From: Bacteroidota bacterium
GTDB lineage: Bacteria; Bacteroidota; Ignavibacteria; Tepidaquicellales; Tepidaquicellaceae
DNA: 15,645 nucleotides
Direction: 5' to 3'
Assembly (NCBI GenBank): GCA_023429265.1
Contig: JAEYVS010000029.1
Location: forward strand, 1-15,645
Below, piece by piece: positions 8,121-14,557 of this stretch. The notes below the pieces were generated by a model, which saw only the letters and a program-made list of their open reading frames with translations, did no database searches and was not told where the DNA came from. Positions within the stretch are counted from its first letter, which is position 1. Each line of letters starts with the position of its first letter. The position numbers and the translations under genes were made by a program.

Positions 8121-10781
8121 ATGAAAAAGTTTACTTTTTTATCACTCGCAGCGTTTTTATTAATGCTTACTGGAGTTTCATATTCTCAGTGGAATTACGG
8201 TTCACCGATATCGACATCGGCTCCATCAAACACCTGGCAGCAAGTGGTAAACAAACCGCCTTTTAATGAGATGTTCGACAGTCTCTCATTCCCGTATCCA
8301 ACCAACGCATGGTTTAATAATTTTCTTTTGCAGCAGACATCGTATCCGAATTTATCCGGAAATTTAGGAGGCAATAAGGCATTTGTTTATCCTTACCAGG
8401 TGAATTTCGGGTGGAACTATGTTGGGTACTCAAATCCTAAAGGTCTTTTAGCAGTAAATTATAAACCCTTCCAGGTAAATGAGACGGGTGGAACCACTCC
8501 AATAATAAGCTGGGATGACGGAGCATTTGCATTTATGGGGGTTGTAGATCCGGGTAATGTAAAACCATCGATCAAAAATGATTATACAGACCTTTCAGCG
8601 ACTTTACGATTTACGAATACAACAAATACAAGCAAATATTACGAAGCACCTTTGGTGAGAGGAATGGCATATGTTACGATGATGTATAATAATATCAGAC
8701 CGGGGATATATTTTCCAAGCCCTGCAGTATTAAAGGTCAATGATGTAAATGTTGCAGCTGGACAGCAATTCACCGGGACATCATTTAAGATTGAAACAAC
8801 AGGAAGCAATAATACAGCGTTCAGACCACAGACGTGGATGATATACAGTTCAAGCAGCATAACACTGGAATTCTCACAAGGGGGACAGACATTGGGCATG
8901 ATAGCAACTGCTGATTTTACAGGATGGCTGAGACTCGCTCACGTGACGTATCAGGGAGAAAATGTAACTCCTCAAGAGATAACGGATAAAATTAATTTAT
9001 TAAACTCATACGCTAAGTTTGTTCCTGTAAAAGGAGAAGTAGCGGCAAATATTCCAAGTGGAAGCGGTACAGCTAATGTAAACTTTAACTTTACCAGGTA
9101 TAATGAAGGATCACTGGGAAGTGATTCATTATTAATGTTAGCATTACCTCATCACACAGATATACTTTCTAATAATACATCCAATACATTAAAGTATGCA
9201 GTACTAAAGGGTAATATGAGGGAAGTGTATGGTAAGACGTGGAATATGACTGAGCAATTACCCGGTTACAGCTGGTATCCCCAAAATGGCAAGCTTGCGA
9301 CAGTACCGCTTCAATGGTGTGATACTGTACAACATTATGTGAACGAAGACCTGTTCTTATTTAACAGGCAGTATCTATGGCAGGATATCTATAGCCAGGG
9401 AAAGCATCTGGCAAGGCTAGCAAGGACAATTGTGATAGGTGATGAGCTTTATGAGAGGGATAATGTCCGGTATGCGTCAGTGCAGGGGACTGTTCAAACT
9501 ATGCGGGACTCGTTAAAAATTTATCTCGGAGCATACCTGGATGGCAAGGCAACATTGCTGCCTACCGTGACTCCCTCGAACAGAGATTCATTGATGTATG
9601 ACACCAAGTACGGCGGATTGATAGCAAGCAGATCCTGGGATAGCCTGAATGTTACTAATGGAATTGATTTCGGAAGCGCGTTGTATAATGACCACCATTT
9701 TCATTATGGATACATATTATATACAGCTGCTGCAATTGCTAAGCAGGATCCGGGCTGGTTTACAGCAAACGGCAATCATTACCAGAACAGGGTAATGGAC
9801 CTGATAAGGGATATTGCGAATCCGAGCAGGGGAGACGGGCATTATGCATTAAATAGGTACAAAGACTGGTTCGATGGTAACTCTTGGGCGAACGGACTCG
9901 TGCCTTACGGAGGAGGTAAAAACCAGGAGAGCTCAAGTGAAGCTGTGAATGCCTGGTACGGAATGTATTTATTCGGACTCGCAATGGGTAACGATGATAT
10001 TAAAAACACAGGGGCGTTGTTTTTGGAGCAGGAGATACGGGCAACCAAGAAATATTATCACATAAGGCTTCCACAGGTGAATCCGGTTTATCCTTCGTAT
10101 TACACAGATAATTATCACATAGTTACAAATCTATACCAGAATGGCATAGATGCTCATACATTCTTTTTGACGACAAATTACACAATACACGGGATACAGG
10201 TAGTCCCTGTAACTCCGGCGACCGAGCAGTTATGGAAATATGACTACTCCAAAGACATTATGGATTATCCGAACGGATTAAGTGGTACACAGTGCTTTAA
10301 CCCGGCTAATACTGATGTGGGCATATGGAACTGGACTACGATAAATGTTGGTGTTCAGGCAGTGGCATATCCGAATGCAGCTTTAAGTTTCTTCCCAAAT
10401 TATGGGTATAACAGAATAAACTATGACAACGGTGCGAGTCAGTCAAATGTAATTCACTGGATACTGACCAGGGTGTATAACCCGGTCGGAATCACTCCAC
10501 TAAGCACTGAGATACCTGAAAGACATATGTTAGGTCAAAATTACCCTAATCCTTTTAATCCGTCTACATTAATAAATTTCAGTATTCCGAAAGGAACGTA
10601 TGTACAGCTCACAGTTTACGATATGCTGGGTAGGGAAGTGACTAAGTTAGTAAACAGCAACTTACAAGCGGGTTCATACAGGTATGAGTTCGATGGAAAT
10701 AAGCTTTCCAGCGGGATTTATTTTTATACTCTGGATGCGGGCAGCTATATTGAGACTAAAAAAATGATGTTAATTAAATAA
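8121..10781 (+). CDS. Secreted GH81 endo-beta-1,3-glucanase with T9SS sorting domain (copy 2)
   Basis: An 886-residue tandem paralog of the preceding enzyme, collinear over its whole length. The ATG at 8121 is preferred over the in-frame ATG nine bases upstream (MYF-MKKF) because it gives a standard signal peptide (MKKFTFLSLAAFLLMLTGVSYS, then QWNYG), matching the mature start of copy 1. The catalytic motifs are intact: YNDHHFHYGY with Asp524 and KNQESSSEAVNAWYGMYLFG with Glu603 and Glu607. Residues 808-886 are the T9SS sorting domain (YPNPFNPSTLINF to TKKMMLIK). Differences from copy 1 are scattered (for example VNEDLFLFNRQYLWQDIY against VNNDYAAWFNRNWLPPDVY), so the duplication looks old and both copies appear under constraint. 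The two enzymes may differ in glucan length or branching preference. A terminator separates it from copy 1 and another follows it. Confidence 0.96.
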   Translation: MKKFTFLSLAAFLLMLTGVSYSQWNYGSPISTSAPSNTWQQVVNKPPFNEMFDSLSFPYPTNAWFNNFLLQQTSYPNLSGNLGGNKAFVYPYQVNFGWNYVGYSNPKGLLAVNYKPFQVNETGGTTPIISWDDGAFAFMGVVDPGNVKPSIKNDYTDLSATLRFTNTTNTSKYYEAPLVRGMAYVTMMYNNIRPGIYFPSPAVLKVNDVNVAAGQQFTGTSFKIETTGSNNTAFRPQTWMIYSSSSITLEFSQGGQTLGMIATADFTGWLRLAHVTYQGENVTPQEITDKINLLNSYAKFVPVKGEVAANIPSGSGTANVNFNFTRYNEGSLGSDSLLMLALPHHTDILSNNTSNTLKYAVLKGNMREVYGKTWNMTEQLPGYSWYPQNGKLATVPLQWCDTVQHYVNEDLFLFNRQYLWQDIYSQGKHLARLARTIVIGDELYERDNVRYASVQGTVQTMRDSLKIYLGAYLDGKATLLPTVTPSNRDSLMYDTKYGGLIASRSWDSLNVTNGIDFGSALYNDHHFHYGYILYTAAAIAKQDPGWFTANGNHYQNRVMDLIRDIANPSRGDGHYALNRYKDWFDGNSWANGLVPYGGGKNQESSSEAVNAWYGMYLFGLAMGNDDIKNTGALFLEQEIRATKKYYHIRLPQVNPVYPSYYTDNYHIVTNLYQNGIDAHTFFLTTNYTIHGIQVVPVTPATEQLWKYDYSKDIMDYPNGLSGTQCFNPANTDVGIWNWTTINVGVQAVAYPNAALSFFPNYGYNRINYDNGASQSNVIHWILTRVYNPVGITPLSTEIPERHMLGQNYPNPFNPSTLINFSIPKGTYVQLTVYDMLGREVTKLVNSNLQAGSYRYEFDGNKLSSGIYFYTLDAGSYIETKKMMLIK

Positions 10782-10800
10782 GCATTTATTTTTATCTCCC

Positions 10801-10836
10801 AATGCCTATGTTTGTAGTTTTGACATAGGTATTTTT
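10801..10836 (+). terminator. Rho-independent terminator after GH81 copy 2
   Basis: AATGCCTATGT (10801-10811) pairs with ACATAGGTATT (10823-10833), an 11-base stem with one G-U pair, followed by a T-run. The tail overlaps the stop codon of convergent gene B (10837-10835). TTTATCTCCC just upstream (10791-10800), the left arm GCCTRTG and the loop AGTTTTG all recur in the terminator after the carbonic anhydrase gene. On the minus strand the hairpin lacks a T-tract, so it mainly serves the plus-strand gene. Confidence 0.75.
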
Positions 10837-12307
10837 AATTAGAATTTTGCATCTGTGTGATCTTTTCAGATAGCCAGTCCCTATTTGCAATGATTTCCAT
10901 ATTATCCAATTCTTTCAAAAGATAGCCGTCATCATTCCTACTGCCATTACTACCTGTGCTTGCTCGCAGTATTTTATTATAAATTGAAATGAAATTGATG
11001 AATTGTTGCTTATATTCGTCAGCGAGTTCTTTAGTATTTTTCAGAAAATGTTTAAAGGTATCTACCATAGAGAATGCCTGGTCATATAATTTCAACTCAA
11101 AAAAGATCTTTAAAAGCATATTCTTAACATCTAGCTTGTATAAAAACACATCATACTTTACCTTGTTTATATTTTCCAGCGCTTTTTCAAAATTTTTATT
11201 TTTATATTCTATATGAGCTATAGAGTAATATTTCGTGTTTTCTCTCAAATCAGGTTGTAACTTTTCTATCAGTGAATCCATATTTTCAAAATACCAGTTA
11301 TTCTCATCCATATCGGTAGAAAGAAATAAAATATTCCTGAATAAAATGATGTTAAGATACTCATCATCTGAAGCCCTTAAAGCATCCTCCGTTATCATTT
11401 CTTTATAAAGTTCCATTTCTTCTTTTCTGTAGCTGGATTTTCCAAGATTATAATTCCTGATGCAGAAAGAAAGAAAATCGCTCAATATGTAGTATTTTTC
11501 ACGTTTGGAAAATTTATTTGAATTTTCCTTATAGATGTTTCTGAAGAATGTATAAGATTCCACATCGTTGAGGTCTTTTGCCGATTTATATGAATAGTAA
11601 TATATCTCCATTAGCCATAAATAATCATACTTTTCTTTTTTTAAGATTGAGATGATTATATCCATATCAATCCCTGCAGATAAAGAATCTAAAAGCAAAT
11701 TCTCAGTCTCACCGGTATATGTAGAATAAACTACTTCCCGGTCACGCAAAGCCCTTAAATATTTGACGAGGAATGAAAGCAATATATATTCGGTATGTTT
11801 TCCCTTTAGAGTAACTACCTTCCTGAAATCATTAAGTCCTACATAGTATTCTTGTTTTAGCCATAGAAGTTTATCTTCCAATGAAAATCCGTTAAAACTA
11901 TCAAACAGCCTACCATTAACTCTTTCTTCAATTAAGTACAGAGTGTTTGCGAACAATTTTCTTTTACCTCTATCCTTATATTGAATAGATAGCATTAATT
12001 CTTTCTCGCTTTCATTTTTCTTTAAAGATTCAGATATGAGAAATTGTTCAGCCAGGTAGGTTAGCTCAAAAGAAAGATTTTTTAATTTTTTTTGATTGTA
12101 CTTTTCACCAGGAAATAACTCATTAAAAAAAATTTCTTTATTGATTTTCGATGATTTGAAATCCGGATAAATTTTTTTTATTTGCGAAAAAAATCCGGAT
12201 ACATCTCTACCCCGTGTAAAATATGGCGACAAAATGAACTTTTCGAAAGATTTCAATTCCTCCTGAGAGAAAGTGCTGATTATTTCTATAAGCTTGCTCT
12301 TTTTCAT
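10835..12307 (-). CDS. Uncharacterised 490-residue helical protein B (paralog of protein A)
   Basis: Function unknown; homologous to protein A along its whole length. Matching blocks are the N-terminus (SKLIEIISTFSQEELKSFEKF, SPYF--GRDVSG-F, ELFPGEKYNQKKLKNL), the middle (TEYILLSFLVKYLRALRDREVV, DYLWLMEIYYYSYKS), the repeat-like C-terminal part (LDVKNMLLKIFFELKLYDQAF, DTFKHFL, FINFISIYNKILRA) and the last helix (RDWLSEKI). There is no signal peptide, membrane segment or recognisable catalytic motif. Tandem helix pairs suggest a TPR-like scaffold or protein-binding role, which is inference. The ATG at 12307 is fixed by alignment with A. The gene is divergent from the exported carbonic anhydrase, just as A is divergent from the exported serine hydrolase, and convergent with GH81 copy 2, whose terminator tail overlaps its stop codon. 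By eye it is the most AT-rich gene of the window. Confidence 0.85.
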   Translation of the reverse strand: MKKSKLIEIISTFSQEELKSFEKFILSPYFTRGRDVSGFFSQIKKIYPDFKSSKINKEIFFNELFPGEKYNQKKLKNLSFELTYLAEQFLISESLKKNESEKELMLSIQYKDRGKRKLFANTLYLIEERVNGRLFDSFNGFSLEDKLLWLKQEYYVGLNDFRKVVTLKGKHTEYILLSFLVKYLRALRDREVVYSTYTGETENLLLDSLSAGIDMDIIISILKKEKYDYLWLMEIYYYSYKSAKDLNDVESYTFFRNIYKENSNKFSKREKYYILSDFLSFCIRNYNLGKSSYRKEEMELYKEMITEDALRASDDEYLNIILFRNILFLSTDMDENNWYFENMDSLIEKLQPDLRENTKYYSIAHIEYKNKNFEKALENINKVKYDVFLYKLDVKNMLLKIFFELKLYDQAFSMVDTFKHFLKNTKELADEYKQQFINFISIYNKILRASTGSNGSRNDDGYLLKELDNMEIIANRDWLSEKITQMQNSN

Positions 12308-12412
12308 TTGAGACTAAATATATTGTATACCCCATAGAGTATAAAGGTAAAAAGCTCATATTTGCTCATAATTACACTTTACTTTTTTAATTCTCTGAAA
12401 ATCATTGAGACT
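12308..12412 (-). promoter_or_regulatory. Upstream control region of gene B, with boxes shared with gene A
   Basis: In plus-strand letters: GAGACT at 12310-12315 followed by AAATATAT, ATAAAGGTAAAA at 12341-12352, and a second GAGACT at 12407-12412. Order and spacing match those upstream of gene A (97 bases between the GAGACT copies; the middle box 33 bases from the ATG against 34 there). The sequence between boxes is not obviously conserved, which points to kept functional sites rather than a recent copy. Toward gene B the middle box reads TTTTACCTTTAT, again one base from a TAnnTTTG -7 box. Confidence 0.5.
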
Positions 12413-12480
12413 ATTTGGTAAAAATTTCTTTTTAATATGCATTTAATTGACTTAATTTTACACATTCAAAAAATAAATCT

Positions 12481-12486
12481 AAGGAG
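12481..12486 (+). promoter_or_regulatory. Shine-Dalgarno that sets a TTG start for the carbonic anhydrase
   Basis: AAGGAG lies six bases before TTG at 12493-12495, an ideal ribosome-binding arrangement. Translation from this TTG gives a lysine-containing signal peptide (KNLSFAVIFLVLISF), so this rather than a later ATG is the start. Most other genes in the window have no such site. Confidence 0.8.
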
Positions 12487-12492
12487 ATAAAT

Positions 12493-13176
12493 TTGAAAAA
12501 TCTATCGTTTGCAGTAATTTTTTTAGTGTTAATTTCATTTATTCAGGTAAATGGATATTCACAATTTACAAAAGAGCAGCAGGAAAGTATCACACCCGAT
12601 GAATCTTTGCAGCTGCTCAAAGACGGTAATCAAAGGTTTGTAACCTCAAATAAAAATGAGAGAAATAGAAATGCTGAAATTAAAAATTCAAGTTCCGGTC
12701 AATATCCATTTGCGGTCCTTCTTAGTTGTATGGACTCTCGTGTAGCTCCTGAAACCCTTTTTGATCAGGGGATAGGGGACATATTCATTAATCGTGTTGC
12801 AGGGAATATCAGCAATGATGATATGCTGGGTGGGATGGAATACGGATGCGCGGTGGTGGGTTCCAAATTGATACTGGTGTTGGGTCACACAGAGTGCGGT
12901 GCAGTGAAGGGCGCTATAGACGGAGCTGAGCTTGGTAATCTAACCGGTCTGCTGCACAAAATAGATCCTGCCGTAGATGCAACTAAATATGATGGAGACA
13001 GGACCTCAAAAGACAGTGAGTTTGTAGAACTTGTGACTGAAGAAAATGTAAAGCTAACAGTCGATCAGATCAGAAAAAATAGTCCCGTATTGAAAGGGAT
13101 GGAAGATGAAGGAAAAATCAAAATAGTTGGAGCAATGTATAATGTTTCTACCGGAGAAGTTACTTTCTACGAGTAA
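12493..13176 (+). CDS. Exported beta-class carbonic anhydrase
   Basis: A 227-residue zinc enzyme that interconverts CO2 and bicarbonate. The beta-class active site is complete: Cys79, Asp81 and Arg83 in SCMDSR, and His132 and Cys135 in GHTECGAV; the zinc ligands are Cys79, His132 and Cys135, and Asp81-Arg83 is the catalytic dyad. Residues 1-23 form a signal peptide (FAVIFLVLISFIQVNGYS, then QFTKEQQ), so the enzyme should act in the periplasm. The start is TTG, fixed by AAGGAG six bases upstream and by the signal peptide beginning there. It is divergent from gene B and followed by a strong terminator, so it is probably a single-gene transcript. A periplasmic enzyme could feed bicarbonate uptake or buffer the periplasm; no transporter lies beside it to decide. 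Confidence 0.95.
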   Translation: MKNLSFAVIFLVLISFIQVNGYSQFTKEQQESITPDESLQLLKDGNQRFVTSNKNERNRNAEIKNSSSGQYPFAVLLSCMDSRVAPETLFDQGIGDIFINRVAGNISNDDMLGGMEYGCAVVGSKLILVLGHTECGAVKGAIDGAELGNLTGLLHKIDPAVDATKYDGDRTSKDSEFVELVTEENVKLTVDQIRKNSPVLKGMEDEGKIKIVGAMYNVSTGEVTFYE

Positions 13177-13194
13177 ATAATTATTTATCTCCCT

Positions 13195-13229
13195 AAGCCT
13201 GTGATCCGGAGTTTTGGACGCAGGCTTTT
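13195..13229 (+). terminator. Rho-independent terminator after the carbonic anhydrase
   Basis: AAGCCTGTGATCC (13195-13207) pairs with GGACGCAGGCTT (13216-13227) apart from one bulged A, around the loop GGAGTTTT, and is followed by TTTA. TTTATCTCCC immediately upstream (13184-13193) and the loop AGTTTTG are shared with the terminator after GH81 copy 2. Confidence 0.8.
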
Positions 13230-13293
13230 ATTATGCAACAAAGTACCTTATAATTTGCTTTCAGCTTGATGATATTTCGTATAAATTGACTGT

Positions 13294-13770
13294 ATGATCA
13301 ATTTTCCATTGGTATTTAAAATTGGGACACTTTTATTGTCGATATTGTTTTATTTAGTGTCGCTTGTATTGCCCTGCTATTATATGCACCACGACCTTGA
13401 TGCAATCTACGGATTTGTTTGCCTGATATTCGGATGGATGGTATTCTTTTATGACCCGGTTTTCATAATCCCCTGGTTTTCCAATTTTTTGTTTCTTTTG
13501 TGCATTCCATTTGCATTTTTTCGGATATCAGGGTTTATAGTTATTCCTATATGTTTAGCAGCAATATGTATGGCAATTCCTGCGTTTTTTGTCACAGCAT
13601 TACCAATGAATGAAGTAGGGGGCATATCAGCAGTAACTATTGACTCAGGAGCATATTTATGGCTCTTTTCTTATATCACGCTGTTCGTTTCATTATGCAT
13701 TCCGGCTAAATGGCAAAAGCGAATTAATTCACACTCTGAAACTATTCCGGATATATACGAGATACCTTAA
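13294..13770 (+). CDS. Small multi-pass membrane protein of unknown function
   Basis: Not recognised. The 158-residue product has about five hydrophobic segments (near 7-29, 38-54, 62-78, 80-103 and 119-137) joined by very short loops, and ends in a polar cytoplasm-like tail (AKWQKRINSHSETIPDIYEIP). The long open frame, a membrane-protein-like composition and the ATG start support a real gene, but no catalytic or transport motif is visible. A TATAAT at 13249-13254 could be part of its promoter but has no good -35 partner. It stands alone: the terminator of the carbonic anhydrase lies upstream and the next gene is convergent. Confidence 0.7.
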   Translation: MINFPLVFKIGTLLLSILFYLVSLVLPCYYMHHDLDAIYGFVCLIFGWMVFFYDPVFIIPWFSNFLFLLCIPFAFFRISGFIVIPICLAAICMAIPAFFVTALPMNEVGGISAVTIDSGAYLWLFSYITLFVSLCIPAKWQKRINSHSETIPDIYEIP

Positions 13771-13835
13771 TTGAGAGGGGAAGTATCAGAGCTTTAGAAC
13801 CTAACAAGTTAGTATTCAATCATGTTTGACTTTAC

Positions 13836-13849
13836 ATAATATATATTAT
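13836..13849. other. AT-only palindrome between convergent genes
   Basis: ATAATATATATTAT is a perfect 14-base palindrome in the 97-base gap between the membrane protein and the convergent carboxymuconolactone-decarboxylase-like gene. A smaller inverted repeat, CTAAC-AA-GTTAG, lies at 13801-13812. They may aid transcription ending on both strands, but in such AT-rich DNA they could also be chance. Confidence 0.3.
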
Positions 13850-13867
13850 ATAACAATATATGTACAT

Positions 13868-14476
13868 TTAGTGAAGATCGGGTTTGTTTATTGATTCAAG
13901 CATATACAGGCTTTTTAATAGATTTTCGGTGGAGTTGTATTCCTCTGTATACTTTATAATTTCTTTTATTATTTCGTAAGCTGACCCTGTATTTAATGAG
14001 CCTCTAATATGTGAATGCAGCTGGTTTTCTGAGTAATTGGTACAGAGCATAGCTACATTTAATAATTCACGTTCTTTGAGGCTTAATCCTGAGCGTCCTA
14101 AGACTTTACCATATCCCTCAATGATCATCCATTCAGCCAGTTCAGGGCTCAGATTGCTGATATTTGATTGCAATTTATCAATATTCTTATTGTAAACAGT
14201 TTTACAGTTAGATATTCCTCTTTTTTCAAATATATTAACATTATATTGCTCCTTACTGGGTTGATAACCTGGAAAATGCTCCTTGAATACTTTTAGAGTC
14301 TGAATTGCAACCGGAAAACCATTAAATAGGTATAATTGCAGAATACTTTCATAAATAGCTGCAGGTTCTATAACTGCGGACTTTAATTCGTCCATTATAC
14401 CAGGCAGCAGATCATACTTTTTAGCTGATGCACAGGACACCAGTTTTACAAGATATTGTATTTGTTTTTCTATCAT
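13868..14476 (-). CDS. Carboxymuconolactone decarboxylase family protein
   Basis: A 202-residue all-helical protein of the CMD/AhpD superfamily (PF02627). The C-terminal half (about 110-175) gives the clear match: PELAEWMIIEGYGKVLGRSGLSLKERELLNVAML, then NQLHSHIRGSLNTGS. The N-terminal half (about 38-66, ESILQLYLFNGFPVAIQTLKVF) resembles a second, divergent copy, as in two-domain family members. The peroxidase-type CxxC active site of AhpD is absent (only single Cys residues, for example Cys145), so thiol peroxidase activity is unlikely. His154 and His156 are placed as in gamma-carboxymuconolactone decarboxylases. No aromatic-degradation genes lie nearby, so the substrate is unknown. It is divergent from the LptF/LptG gene, 81 bases away, and convergent with the membrane protein gene. 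Confidence 0.8.
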   Translation of the reverse strand: MIEKQIQYLVKLVSCASAKKYDLLPGIMDELKSAVIEPAAIYESILQLYLFNGFPVAIQTLKVFKEHFPGYQPSKEQYNVNIFEKRGISNCKTVYNKNIDKLQSNISNLSPELAEWMIIEGYGKVLGRSGLSLKERELLNVAMLCTNYSENQLHSHIRGSLNTGSAYEIIKEIIKYTEEYNSTENLLKSLYMLESINKPDLH

Positions 14477-14557
14477 TTGGGTATGAATAAATCTATATAA
14501 ATTACTTTAACTGTTATATTTTCTTATTAAATAAGCAAGCTAAGATTAAGTTGATTC

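Noticed and set aside
5288..10781. Tandem GH81 genes as a transposon-borne or phage-borne duplication
   Set aside because: No transposase, integrase, terminal inverted repeats or target-site duplication are visible at either end.
12448..12476. TTGACT with AAATAA as a sigma-70 promoter for the carbonic anhydrase
   Set aside because: The -10 match is poor and transcription would start within the Shine-Dalgarno.
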